Origin: Psychrobacter sp. bablab_jr014
Lineage (GTDB): Bacteria > Pseudomonadota > Gammaproteobacteria > Pseudomonadales > Moraxellaceae
Reading direction: 5' to 3'
DNA length: 51,760 nucleotides
Assembly: GCF_016464015.1 (NCBI RefSeq)
Contig: NZ_JACDXT010000020.1
Coordinates: 1 to 51,760 of the forward strand
The position numbers were made by a program, and so were the translations under genes. The notes beneath the pieces are model-generated. The model made no database searches, was not told where the DNA came from, and saw only the letters and a program-made list of their open reading frames with translations. Positions within the stretch are counted from its first letter, which is position 1, and every line of letters begins with the position of its first letter. Positions 22,919 through 31,934 of the stretch are shown here, piece after piece.

Positions 22919-23287
22919 CTATCCTGCACGGCGAGTGATTTGAACACCGACAGCATCTGCCGCCCCAATCGCGGTCGGTTTAGCAATGCTGAGCGTGACC
23001 TTAGTACAGGGATAGCTTGCCAATAGCTTTTGGGCGATGGCTTCGGCAAGATGCTCTATAAGTTGCGCCTGTATGCTTTGACACCACTCGGTTACATCAT
23101 CACACACCGCCTTATAATTGAGTGCATCTCCCACATCATCAGAAGCTGCCGCTTTGCTAATGTCTGTCTCTAGCGCAATATCAATACGCAGCGGCTGCGT
23201 AATAGCGCGCTCCCAATCATAAACACCGATGACGGCCTTTACCTCAAGTCCTTTAACAAAAACCACATCCGACTCGGTGTGTAGCAT
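22919..23287 (-). CDS. folB: Dihydroneopterin aldolase FolB (122 aa)
   Basis: This enzyme converts 7,8-dihydroneopterin to 6-hydroxymethyl-dihydropterin plus glycolaldehyde in folate synthesis. Typical features: VFVKGLEVKAVIGVYDWERA (with the substrate-binding Tyr/Glu region), PLRIDIALETD, LNYKAVCDDV, HLAEAIAQKLL and a C-terminal VTLSIAKPTAI with the catalytic lysine. Length fits (~120). The cytoplasmic enzyme is an octamer in relatives. It is followed after four bases by the FolK-like gene. Confidence 0.93.
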   Translation of the reverse strand: MLHTESDVVFVKGLEVKAVIGVYDWERAITQPLRIDIALETDISKAAASDDVGDALNYKAVCDDVTEWCQSIQAQLIEHLAEAIAQKLLASYPCTKVTLSIAKPTAIGAADAVGVQITRRAG

Positions 23288-23370
23288 AGCGTTATCCTTG
23301 GTTGTTGTGCGTTGATTGTTTAATGATTGGTATCAGGGTGTGTGGTTATTCCACTGATTATCCCAACTCT

Positions 23371-24333
23371 TTAACTGGGGCGGGCAATCTCATTGGTTTT
23401 GGGATTTTTTCTTGGGCGATGTCGCCACAAGTCAATGCTAAATAATAGCAAGCCAAACCAAATCAGACCAAAGACCGCCAAGCGTTTGGTATCGAATGGC
23501 TCATGATAGTACAGCACTGCCAATAAGAAAATAAAGGTCGGCGTCAGATAATTCATAAAGCTCAAAATACTGTATGCCACTTGCTTGGTCGATTTATTAA
23601 ACAACAGCAGCGGAATCAGTGTAACAGGGCCTGCCAGCATTAACAGCCAAATAGACGGGCTAAACCAAAAGTCTAAATGACTGCTCGCCACGCCTGCTTG
23701 CCAAAACCACCAAACACACACAGGTACGAGCATCGCTGTCTCAACGAACATCGCATCGAGAGCTGCTAGCGGTGTCTGGCGCTGAATGGTGCCATAAGTA
23801 CTAAAGCTGACTGCTAAAATTAAAGACACCCAAGGCAGACTGCCAAGCGTCACCACCTGTATAACGACAGACAATAGCGCAAAACCAATCGCCACCCATT
23901 GCAAGGTTCGCAGACGCTCTTTAAACAACACCATCGAGAGCGCGACACCAACCAGCGGGCCAATAAAGTAACCGAGGCTCGCCTCTAATATCATATCGTG
24001 CGTGACTGCCCACACATAGGTCAGCCAGTTGGTGGTAATAATCAGGCTCGATACCAAGCTGATAAGCAACCATTTTGGCTGCTGCTTTAAGGTATCAATC
24101 CAGCCCCAACGCTTGGTGACGGTTAAAATCACCAGCAAACAGACGAATGTCCAAACAATACGATGCCCAATAATTTCGACGGCATCGTACATCGCCAACT
24201 GTTTAAAGTATAAAGGAAACGCACCCCAAATAAAAAACGCCGTCAGTGCGGTGATGATACCGCGCTTGGTCGTAATGACAGCGGGTTTTTTAGGAATAGT
24301 TGGCGTGGTTGCGCTGTCGCGTGTTGTGGTCAT
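23371..24333 (-). CDS. rarD: RarD-type EamA-family permease (320 aa)
   Basis: This drug/metabolite transporter has ten predicted transmembrane helices in two EamA repeats. The N-terminal GIITALTAFFIWGAFPLYFK, EIIGHRIVWTF, LGYFIGPLVGVALSMVLFKE and YGTIQRQTPL are characteristic of RarD (chloramphenicol-sensitivity family). Its substrate is unknown. It lies 37 bases beyond a conserved block of aromatic amino-acid genes in transcription order after a ~120-base gap, with no evident functional tie. A ~30-residue hydrophilic N-terminus precedes the first helix. Confidence 0.88.
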   Translation of the reverse strand: MTTTRDSATTPTIPKKPAVITTKRGIITALTAFFIWGAFPLYFKQLAMYDAVEIIGHRIVWTFVCLLVILTVTKRWGWIDTLKQQPKWLLISLVSSLIITTNWLTYVWAVTHDMILEASLGYFIGPLVGVALSMVLFKERLRTLQWVAIGFALLSVVIQVVTLGSLPWVSLILAVSFSTYGTIQRQTPLAALDAMFVETAMLVPVCVWWFWQAGVASSHLDFWFSPSIWLLMLAGPVTLIPLLLFNKSTKQVAYSILSFMNYLTPTFIFLLAVLYYHEPFDTKRLAVFGLIWFGLLLFSIDLWRHRPRKNPKTNEIARPS

Positions 24334-24453
24334 AAAAACAACTTAAAAAAATATGGGTCTCACGCCGTAGCACAGACCCAGTAAGCCAAAAGATGCCACA
24401 AGGGCATCTTGATTAAAACAAAACAGACGTAAGAGTGCGCCTAATCGGCAAGA

Positions 24454-26775
24454 TTAGACGTGGTCGTTAGTATCCGCTTCGTCTGTTTCGGTCACACGAA
24501 TCAACATACCGACTTGATTGGCAAGACCTGCAAAATCAGGGAAACTGGTATTGACTGTCTCTGTGCCCTCGATAGTGATGGTATCAGCAGCACGTAGGCT
24601 CGCGACGGTAAAGCTCATGGCAATACGGTGGTCATGGTGCGAGATGATATGTCCGCCACCAAATACCGCAGGGTAGCTGCCGTCGGTCACGCCTTTACCA
24701 TTAATAATCATGCCGTCTTCAGTCACTTCGCAATCAATACCCAAGGTTTGTAATCCTGTCGCCATCACCGCGATACGGTCAGATTCTTTGACGCGCAGCT
24801 CTTTTGCGCCTGTTAATACGGTACGTCCGACCGCACAGCTCGCCGCGACAAACAACACAGGGAACTCGTCGATTGCCAAAGGCACCAAATACTCAGGAAT
24901 CTCAATACCCACGAGCTGTGAAGAACGAACGGTAATATCCGCCACAGGCTCGCCACCGACGTGTGTTTGATTGCTCAAAGTGATGTCCGCTTGCATCAGT
25001 TTTAAGATATCAATGATGCCTGTGCGCGTGGGGTTGATGCCCACTTGCTTTAAGGTCAGCTCGCTGTTTTGGCTAATCGCCGCCGCCACCATAAAGAACG
25101 CTGCCGACGAGATGTCCGCAGGTACGGCGATATCACAGGCAGTTAATTTGCCGCCGCCTGTCACGCTGATGCGATTATCATCGACCGTCACAGGATAGCC
25201 AAAGGCTTGTAACATACGCTCGGTATGATCACGGCTGATCTCTGGCTGGGTCACGCTGGTTGTGCCCTCTGCCCACAAGCCTGCCAGCAGTAAGCATGAC
25301 TTAATCTGCGCTGAAGCCACAGGCATGTTATAGTCAATGCCTTTCAGCGTGTCGCCGACATTTGCGCGGCCTGTAATACTCAGCGGTGCAGTGCCCTTCT
25401 CGCCTGTACTCTGAATGACCGCACCCATCTGGCGCAGGGGCGCAGCGACACGCTCCATCGGGCGTTTGGTGAGACTGGCGTCCCCTGTCAACACACTATC
25501 AAACGCTTGCGCTGCTAAGATGCCAGACAACAGACGCATGCTGGTGCCTGAATTGCCCATATAAATCGGTGTTTTGCTTGGCTTGAGGCCATGCATACCT
25601 ACACCATGAATCACCAGCTCGCCATCATGTGGCCCTTCGATGGTCACGCCCATGTCGCGGAATGCCTGCAGGGTCGCCAGTGCATCTTCGCCTTCCAAAA
25701 ACCCTGTAACACGGGTCACGCCTTCGGCAAGGCTGCCAAGCATAATACTGCGATGCGAGACCGATTTGTCGCCAGGGATGGCAATCGTGCCTGAAACGGT
25801 GGTACTGGGAGTGATGGTATAAGAAGCTGACATAGTAGAAGTATCCGTATAAGGGGTGCTGGCAAGCATATGCCCAAAGTGACGCCGCGCCGCTTGTGCC
25901 CGTCCAAGTAACCCCATAAGGGCGGTTGAATCTTTTTGCACAATAAGCGTACGCAGGTGCTGTAAATAATCGTTATAAGTGTCTAAGGCCTTGATAATGG
26001 CAGCGTCATTGGCAAAGAAAATATCGTGCCACATCTTAGGGTCGCTGGCAGCGATGCGCGAAAAGTCGCGAAATCCACCCGCAGCGTAGCGAAACATATC
26101 CAAGTTATCGTCGTGTCCTGCCAGTTGCTCAACCAAATTAAAGGCAAGTAAATGCGGCAGATGGCTGGTGTGCGCAAGAATTTGGTCATGACGCTCAGCG
26201 GACATGGTCATCACCTGCGCGCCGATGGCCTCCCAGATGCGGCACACGGTCGTAATGGCTTTGGCATCACTACTTTCCAGATTGCAGACAATCACGCTGT
26301 GATTGACAAACAGAGTCGCACGGCGAGCGTGATAGCCTGAATGCTCAGCCCCTGCGATGGGATGCGCGGGCACCAGTCCTGTTGGCAACTTACCAAACGC
26401 AGACGTTGCCGCTTCAATGACATTCACCTTGGTGCTACACACATCGGTAATAATACAATCAGGCGCAATCATTCCTGCCTTCATGGCCGCCGCAATATCT
26501 GTCATGACCGCAGGCACCGTTTGTACAGGCACCGCAATCACAATCATATCACTGCCTGCGACCACATCCGCCAATACGCTACTACCCGCTTGCAATAGAC
26601 CATCGTCCATCGCTTCGGCGAGACTTAACGCATGACGATCGACCGCAACGATACGCGCACTTAAATGGTTGTCCTTAATAGCCTGCGCGACACTGGCACC
26701 AATGAGTCCCAGCCCAATCACACAAACTTGTTCACACAGCGGGGATTGTTTTGGGTTTCGTTTAAGGTTGTACAT
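24454..26775 (-). CDS. tyrA-aroA: Fused prephenate dehydrogenase / EPSP synthase (TyrA-AroA, 773 aa)
   Basis: Two enzymes are joined. Residues ~14-305 are a TyrA-type dehydrogenase, with the NAD-binding VCVIGLGLIGASVAQAI, VPAHPIAGAEHSGY and HTSHLPHLLAF; it oxidises prephenate or arogenate toward tyrosine. Residues ~315-773 are AroA, which makes 5-enolpyruvylshikimate-3-phosphate: IPGDKSVSHRSIMLG, YMGNSGTSMRLLSGIL, LTGDASLTKRPMERV and PVASAQIKSCLLLAG mark a complete enzyme. The fusion is known in Acinetobacter, Psychrobacter and Pseudomonas. I take ATG 26775; a TTG twelve codons upstream is open but has no ribosome-binding site. It ends the pheA-hisC-tyrA/aroA series. The cmk and rpsA genes that follow it in pseudomonads are absent here. 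Confidence 0.94.
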   Translation of the reverse strand: MYNLKRNPKQSPLCEQVCVIGLGLIGASVAQAIKDNHLSARIVAVDRHALSLAEAMDDGLLQAGSSVLADVVAGSDMIVIAVPVQTVPAVMTDIAAAMKAGMIAPDCIITDVCSTKVNVIEAATSAFGKLPTGLVPAHPIAGAEHSGYHARRATLFVNHSVIVCNLESSDAKAITTVCRIWEAIGAQVMTMSAERHDQILAHTSHLPHLLAFNLVEQLAGHDDNLDMFRYAAGGFRDFSRIAASDPKMWHDIFFANDAAIIKALDTYNDYLQHLRTLIVQKDSTALMGLLGRAQAARRHFGHMLASTPYTDTSTMSASYTITPSTTVSGTIAIPGDKSVSHRSIMLGSLAEGVTRVTGFLEGEDALATLQAFRDMGVTIEGPHDGELVIHGVGMHGLKPSKTPIYMGNSGTSMRLLSGILAAQAFDSVLTGDASLTKRPMERVAAPLRQMGAVIQSTGEKGTAPLSITGRANVGDTLKGIDYNMPVASAQIKSCLLLAGLWAEGTTSVTQPEISRDHTERMLQAFGYPVTVDDNRISVTGGGKLTACDIAVPADISSAAFFMVAAAISQNSELTLKQVGINPTRTGIIDILKLMQADITLSNQTHVGGEPVADITVRSSQLVGIEIPEYLVPLAIDEFPVLFVAASCAVGRTVLTGAKELRVKESDRIAVMATGLQTLGIDCEVTEDGMIINGKGVTDGSYPAVFGGGHIISHHDHRIAMSFTVASLRAADTITIEGTETVNTSFPDFAGLANQVGMLIRVTETDEADTNDHV

Positions 26776-26883
26776 AACGCTGAACTTTTTCTCTATGCGC
26801 GTAAGGCGCAATATTATTTAATGTCTTAAGATTAAATCTTGAATACAGGCTGACCATCAAATGTGTGATAACGAACAGATGGT

Positions 26884-28008
26884 TTAGGCCGAGTCATTGT
26901 TTAATATATAACTCAAGGTATCAATCAAACGCAGATTATCTTCAGGTAAGCCCACGGTAATACGCAGCCAGCCTGCCAGCCCATAACTGACCAGTGGCCG
27001 CACAATCACACCTTGCTCTAATAACGCATGATAAACGGCCAAAGCATCGCTAATCTCAACCATAATAAAGTTGCTCGATGAGCGAATAAACGCCAAACCG
27101 AGCGCGTCAAATTGCTTTTCTAACCAGCGCATTTGCTCTTTATTGTTTTGATACGCACGTTTAATAAAGTCTTTATCAAGAAGTGCTGCCTTTGCCGCTG
27201 CCAAGGCCAAACGGTTGACATTAAACGGTTGGCGCACACGGTTTAATACGGTAGCGACCGCTTCGCTGCTCAGCGCGTAACCGACACGCAAACCCGCCAG
27301 CCCATACGCCTTAGAAAAGGTGCGAACGATAACGACATTATCAAAATCATCAATCAGCGCACGATTGTCACTCTCAGGGCTGTATTCGATATAGGCTTCA
27401 TCGAGCACCACCAGCACTGAGCTTGGCAGCGCACTGACAAAGTCATACAGCGCCTCTTTAGTCAGCAATGTGCCTGTTGGATTGTTCGGATTGGCAATAA
27501 AGACCATTTTGGTATTGGCATTGGCCTTGACAGCAGCGAGCATCGCCTCCAGGTCATGGCCATAGCGCTGGGCTGGCACTTCTATCGCCTGTGCGCCTTG
27601 CAGCTTAGTAAGCATGCTATACATAACAAACGCATATTGACTGTATACCACCGCATCGTCACTACTGACAAAACTGCGCGCTAACATGGTCAGCAAGTCA
27701 TTAGAGCCGTTGCCAAGCGTAATGCCTGTAATCAATGTTTGGGTGAAGTCCGCTAAAGTTTGTTTAAGCTCATAGCCATCATTATCAGGATAACGGGATA
27801 ACTGCCCAAGCTGCTGGGTAATGGCTAACGTGACATAAGGCGAGCAGCCCATTGGGCTTTCATTACTTGCAAGCTTGACCACATCTGTGACTTCATACTC
27901 ACGTGTCAGCTCCTCAATGGGTTTGCCCGTCTGATAGGGCGCCACATCAAGAATGCTTTCAAAGGCTGGAGAAACCTCAGGACTGTTCGGTGTTGAAGTC
28001 GGCTGCAT
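26884..28008 (-). CDS. hisC: Histidinol-phosphate/aromatic aminotransferase HisC (374 aa)
   Basis: This class I/II PLP aminotransferase has VKLASNESPMGCSP near the start, FIANPNNPTGTLL, VLDEAYIEYSP and RTFSKAYGLAGLRVGYAL, with the PLP lysine at about Lys-233. It was named as histidinol-phosphate aminotransferase by family resemblance. Its position between pheA and tyrA-aroA, rather than in a his operon, suggests it mainly transaminates phenylpyruvate or hydroxyphenylpyruvate (HisC2-like), with histidine synthesis as a second or shared duty. Gaps of ~110 and ~200 bases to its neighbours mean that one transcript is likely but not certain. Confidence 0.92.
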   Translation of the reverse strand: MQPTSTPNSPEVSPAFESILDVAPYQTGKPIEELTREYEVTDVVKLASNESPMGCSPYVTLAITQQLGQLSRYPDNDGYELKQTLADFTQTLITGITLGNGSNDLLTMLARSFVSSDDAVVYSQYAFVMYSMLTKLQGAQAIEVPAQRYGHDLEAMLAAVKANANTKMVFIANPNNPTGTLLTKEALYDFVSALPSSVLVVLDEAYIEYSPESDNRALIDDFDNVVIVRTFSKAYGLAGLRVGYALSSEAVATVLNRVRQPFNVNRLALAAAKAALLDKDFIKRAYQNNKEQMRWLEKQFDALGLAFIRSSSNFIMVEISDALAVYHALLEQGVIVRPLVSYGLAGWLRITVGLPEDNLRLIDTLSYILNNDSA

Positions 28009-28206
28009 AAAGTATCCTTATTATAGATGGCGCCGCCGCAGAGTGCGGCGCGTCTTCGCTATCGTCTGTTGTCGTTATGACCGTCGTTATCGTTGTTATA
28101 CTTGTGTCGCGCTATGATTTACTTTACGGCTAGCACCATATTGACTGTGCTCAGGGGTTTCATCTTAAGGTTTTTTACGCACGGTAATCTATGGGCATAA
28201 AAACAC

Positions 28207-29379
28207 TTACAGTACCGCTTTTGGATAGGAACCTAAAATACGCACGTCTTTAACCATTGGTCGAATCGCTTCAATCGCGGCTGCAACGTTGGCATCTTCA
28301 ATATGTCCATCCATATCAATAAAGAACACATACGCCCATTTGTTTGGACGCTCAGGACGGGTTTCGATACTGGTCATTGATACGCCATGCTCAGACAATG
28401 GCTTTAGAATCTCAATCAACGCGCCCGCTTTGTCATGGGCTGATACCACAATTGACGTTTTGTCTTGACCTGATGGCGCAATCGCTTCGTGACCGACGAT
28501 TAAAAAGCGCGTGGTGTTGCTTGGGTTGTCCTCGATATTTTCATACAGTTTGTGCAGGTCATATTCGACAGCAGCAACGTCACCTGCAATGGCAGCCGAG
28601 TGCCACTCATTTTTTAGGCGGCGCGCCGCTTCGCCGTTACTTGAGACCGCGACACGCTCTACATTCGGGAAGTTCACATCCAGCCAGTGGCGACACTGGG
28701 CAAGCGATTGCTGATGCGAGTAAATACGGCTTAGGCTATCGACTTTGGTATGTTCTGCGACCAAGAAGTTTTGGTGAATAGGCAGCTCTACTTCGCCGAT
28801 AATTTTTAGCGTCGATGACAAAAAACCGTCCAAAGTATGGTTGACCACACCTTCTGAAGAGTTCTCAACAGGGACGACGCCATAAGCTGCAGTGCCCGCC
28901 TCTACTTCGCGAAACACATCGGTGATGGTAGCCAGTGGTAGCATGTCCGCTGCTTTGCCAAAATGCTTTTGTGCGGCGGCATGGGTAAAGGTGCCAATCG
29001 GCCCCAAAAACGCAATGCGCTGCGGGGCTTCTAAGTCCAAGCAAACCGACATAATCTCGCGAAACAGACGCGCCATTTTATCATCAGCGATTGGGCCTGT
29101 ATTGCGCTCCATAACCGCCTTTAATACTTGAGCTTCACGCTCTGGACGATAAAAAATCGGACTTTGATGACTCTTATTGTCGCTGCTGCTTGATTGTTTT
29201 TTATAAATCGCCACATCTTGAGCCAATTTTGCGCGGTCATTAATCAAGTTGTGAATCTGCACATCCAGCGAATCGATTTGGTCGCGTAGGCTGCTTAAGG
29301 GAGATGGGTCGGTCGCGGCAGTGCTGGTGTCGTTTTGATTGTCAATGTCTGTGTTTGGGTTTGCTGATTGCTCGCTCAT
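28207..29379 (-). CDS. pheA: Chorismate mutase-prephenate dehydratase PheA (390 aa)
   Basis: This bifunctional enzyme converts chorismate via prephenate to phenylpyruvate. A short Asn/Asp/Thr-rich leader is followed by an AroQ chorismate mutase (LRDQIDSLDVQIHNLINDRA, ~33-120). Next are the prephenate dehydratase (AFLGPIGTFTHAAA, VPVENSSEGVVNHTLDG, NTTRFLIVG) and an ACT regulatory domain (KTSIVVSAHDKAGALIEIL...SIETRPERP). The ETRP version of the usual ESRP motif is expected to bind Phe, giving feedback inhibition. I choose ATG 29379, preceded by AAAGGAAAGG; an in-frame start at 29517 would add 46 atypical residues. Confidence 0.95.
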   Translation of the reverse strand: MSEQSANPNTDIDNQNDTSTAATDPSPLSSLRDQIDSLDVQIHNLINDRAKLAQDVAIYKKQSSSSDNKSHQSPIFYRPEREAQVLKAVMERNTGPIADDKMARLFREIMSVCLDLEAPQRIAFLGPIGTFTHAAAQKHFGKAADMLPLATITDVFREVEAGTAAYGVVPVENSSEGVVNHTLDGFLSSTLKIIGEVELPIHQNFLVAEHTKVDSLSRIYSHQQSLAQCRHWLDVNFPNVERVAVSSNGEAARRLKNEWHSAAIAGDVAAVEYDLHKLYENIEDNPSNTTRFLIVGHEAIAPSGQDKTSIVVSAHDKAGALIEILKPLSEHGVSMTSIETRPERPNKWAYVFFIDMDGHIEDANVAAAIEAIRPMVKDVRILGSYPKAVL

Positions 29380-29896
29380 TACCGCCTTTCCTTTTAGAAC
29401 TGTTGTTAGCGCTTTGTGGTGTGATGCATCATCACAATAATAAAGTTGGATACTAATACATTTTTTACATAATTTGTAGCCGCAATCACCGAATTGCACC
29501 GTTGACCCTACTGTCACGCGTGTTTATGGCAAGTTTCTATGCTAAAAGATGCCAAAAGATGTATTGTCTGTCGTCTTACTATAGCAAAATCCGTCTTTGC
29601 TTGCCCATGCCTATTCATCGAAAACGCTTAAAATCTTGCGGAGCGTAAGCTCGCTCACCTGCGTCGCAAAAATCGCCCAAGCGCCCAAAATCTATGTTAC
29701 AGTTTTAAGCGCGGTTGTTGACCGCAAGCGACCTTGTCACTAAACAACGTGTGGCTATTTACTCTTTAGGAGGTGTCTCTATTTTAAAAGTGGTGATAAA
29801 AATGAGAAAAATCACAGACAAAGCCATTTAGTCATTAACATTTATATTAGAGTCCCCTCCAAACGTTTGACAATAAATAATTAATAAGGATATTCA
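29380..29896. other. 517-bp intergenic region between divergent pheA and tal
   Basis: It should hold both promoters. A perfect 9-bp inverted repeat, CGCTTAAAA (29625-29633) and TTTTAAGCG (29703-29711), spans a GC-richer middle. A smaller hairpin (GCGGT/ACCGC) lies near 29711-29725. A TTGACA occurs at about 29868 but too close to the tal start to be its promoter. No gene or known regulatory RNA is recognised. Confidence 0.4.
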
Positions 29897-30838
29897 ATGA
29901 GCGCATTACAACAGCTTTGCACCATGACGACGATTGTTGCCGATACGGGCGACTTGCGTGCGATTGCTCGTTTAACGCCTGTAGACGCCACGACCAACCC
30001 TAGCTTGATTACAAAAGCCTTGATACACCCTGACAATCAGCAGATGCTGGCAGAAACGATGAGTCGCCATGACGGTGATATTGATGCGGTGATTGATGCG
30101 CTGACCATACAGCTCGGCTGCGATATTTTAAATCTGATTGACGGGCGCGTCTCTACCGAGGTCGATGCGCGCTTATCTTATGATACCCAAGCGACCATTG
30201 ATAAAGCGCTCAGCTTTATTGAAGCGTACAAAAAAGCTGGCGTAGACACTGAGCGCGTTTTGATTAAGATTGCGGCGACATGGCAAGGTATTGAAGCGGC
30301 GCGTTATCTTGAGACCCAAGGCATTCACTGTAATCTCACGCTCCTGTTTGGGCAGCATCAAGCGGTCGCGTGCGCTGACGCAGGCGTAACCTTAATTTCG
30401 CCTTTTGTGGGACGCATTTTGGATTGGCAAAAGCGTCAGCAACAGCGTCAAGAGATTCCTGTGAGCGAAGATATGGGGGTTGAGTCGGTGAAGTTGATTT
30501 ATCAATATTACAAACAGCACGGCTACAAAACCCAAGTGATGGGCGCAAGTTTCCGCTCGACCGAGCAAGTACTGGCTTTGGCAGGGTGCGATTTGTTGAC
30601 CATCGCCCCTGATTTGCTTGACGCGCTTGCTGAATTGGATACTCCAGTCACCCGCCAGCTGTCGCCTGAGATGGCAAAAACGGCGGAGCCCATGCAGCGC
30701 GTACAGCTTAGCCATGAGGATTTTAATAATGCCTACCAGCAAGACAAGCTGACCCAAGACTTATTGCCAAAAGGCATCGATGGTTTTATCAGCGCCCGTG
30801 AAGAATTGGCACAAAAGCTGGCAAGTATACGCCGCTAA
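29897..30838 (+). CDS. tal: Transaldolase (TalB type, 313 aa)
   Basis: This pentose-phosphate enzyme moves a dihydroxyacetone unit between sedoheptulose 7-phosphate and glyceraldehyde 3-phosphate. Signature regions: VDATTNPSLITKA, the Schiff-base lysine (about Lys-124) in RVLIKIAATWQGI, GIHCNLTLLFGQHQA and TLISPFVGRILDW. The length of ~315 fits the classical TalA/B group. The ATG follows TAAGGA at the right spacing. A strong two-way terminator separates it from the convergent apt gene. Confidence 0.95.
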   Translation: MSALQQLCTMTTIVADTGDLRAIARLTPVDATTNPSLITKALIHPDNQQMLAETMSRHDGDIDAVIDALTIQLGCDILNLIDGRVSTEVDARLSYDTQATIDKALSFIEAYKKAGVDTERVLIKIAATWQGIEAARYLETQGIHCNLTLLFGQHQAVACADAGVTLISPFVGRILDWQKRQQQRQEIPVSEDMGVESVKLIYQYYKQHGYKTQVMGASFRSTEQVLALAGCDLLTIAPDLLDALAELDTPVTRQLSPEMAKTAEPMQRVQLSHEDFNNAYQQDKLTQDLLPKGIDGFISAREELAQKLASIRR

Positions 30839-30867
30839 TAGGTAATAAAGTACAGATGATTTAACGT

Positions 30868-30907
30868 AAAAAAAGCGCCATTACTGACAGATAATGGCGC
30901 TTTTTTT
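30868..30907. terminator. Bidirectional Rho-independent terminator (tal/apt)
   Basis: A perfect 16-bp stem, AAAAAAAGCGCCATTA and TAATGGCGCTTTTTTT, closes an 8-base loop, with T-runs on both strands. It serves the convergent tal and apt genes. Confidence 0.92.
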
Positions 30908-30928
30908 GTCGATGCTTATTGTAAGCCT

Positions 30929-31471
30929 TTAGGCTTCAAGCACACTATATACAGGCACAGGTAAAGGCTCATGCAGGTCAACTAAGTCGAGCAGCACCAG
31001 CACACCAACCACCGTATGCTCAGCAGAATGGCATAAGGTATGAGCAGTTTTTAATGTACCGCCTGTCGCTAAAATGTCATCCACCAGTAACACGCGCTCA
31101 GGCGGCAAGTTGTTTTGCATCTCTAGCGTGTCTTTACCATACTCTAGCGCGTAGCTTTTATTAGCGACAGGTGGTGGCAGTTTGCCAGGTTTGCGCAGCA
31201 AAATCATGCCTTTACCCAAGCGACCTGCCAGCAAGCTTGCAAACACAAAGCCGCGCGCTTCAACTGCGCCTAAGCAGTCTACGTCATCGAGTAACCCTTC
31301 AGGCAATGCCGCAAGCAATGCGTCGATCAGCTCATCCACATGACTACGCAGCAATGGCGTAATGTCATAAAAATCAATGCCTGGCTTTGGAAAGTCAGGC
31401 ACAGTACGAATCATTTGCCACAATGGATGGTCTTTGCTGCGTTTATCTGCTGACGTCGCGTGCGCGCTCAT
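30929..31471 (-). CDS. apt: Adenine phosphoribosyltransferase Apt (180 aa)
   Basis: This salvage enzyme converts adenine plus PRPP to AMP. Recognised by IRTVPDFPKPGIDFYDITPLL, AVEARGFVFASLLA, GMILLRKPGKLPP and the PRPP loop VLLVDDILATGGT. Normal length. Cytoplasmic. It is monocistronic between a terminator and the ~290-bp spacer shared with the divergent rubredoxin gene. Confidence 0.95.
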   Translation of the reverse strand: MSAHATSADKRSKDHPLWQMIRTVPDFPKPGIDFYDITPLLRSHVDELIDALLAALPEGLLDDVDCLGAVEARGFVFASLLAGRLGKGMILLRKPGKLPPPVANKSYALEYGKDTLEMQNNLPPERVLLVDDILATGGTLKTAHTLCHSAEHTVVGVLVLLDLVDLHEPLPVPVYSVLEA

Positions 31472-31757
31472 AATAACCCTTACTTTTACAAATCAATAAT
31501 TGGTATGTCTAACACCGCTGATAAAGATGATCATGGCGCTCTATACAATGCGGTGCGTGACGGCGCTATCATAGCATATTTGCATGGTTTTATTGCGCCC
31601 ACTTTGCTCGATAACGCCTACTCGCTCTTGATAAGTACACAAGTATCTCAATATACAAGTGTAAACTTAAACACGTGGCATCAAGATATATGCTACACTA
31701 CGTGCGTTTTTGTGGTCGATAGCGGCTATAAAATGAACAACAATTATAGGACTGAAT

Positions 31758-31922
31758 ATGAAACGCTATGAATGTATCGTCTGTGGCTGGATTTATGATG
31801 AAGCCTTGGGCTGCCCTGAAGAAGGTATCGCGCCTGGCACAAAATGGGACGATATCCCTGACGACTGGACTTGCCCTGAATGCGGTGTGGGCAAGCTCGA
31901 TTTTGAGATGGTAGAACTGTAA
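31758..31922 (+). CDS. rubA: Rubredoxin (54 aa)
   Basis: This is a small electron carrier with one iron held by four cysteines, Cys-6, Cys-9, Cys-39 and Cys-42 ([12 protein letters not shown] ... [10 protein letters not shown]). It matches AlkG2/RubA-type rubredoxins that feed alkane hydroxylase or other oxygenases; its partner reductase is not nearby. The ATG at 31758 follows TATAGGAC. The stop is 12 bases before an alpha/beta hydrolase gene with which it is probably co-transcribed. A 286-bp spacer upstream, shared with divergent apt, shows no clear regulatory motif. Confidence 0.95.
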   Translation: MKRYECIVCGWIYDEALGCPEEGIAPGTKWDDIPDDWTCPECGVGKLDFEMVEL

Positions 31923-31934
31923 GTAGGAGCGCTT

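Noticed and set aside
22915..23049. 45-codon N-terminal extension of the FolK-like protein
   Set aside because: It would overlap folB almost completely in another frame; the ATG at 22914 has a good ribosome-binding site right after the folB stop.
31640..31740. Possible sigma-54 promoter (TGGCAT ... TGCTA) ahead of rubredoxin
   Set aside because: The distance between the GG and GC elements is 13 bases, not the required 10.
31460..31771. 103-codon open frame between apt and rubredoxin
   Set aside because: It overlaps the apt start and the rubredoxin start, has no ribosome-binding site and no recognisable motif; the spacer is better explained as promoter DNA.
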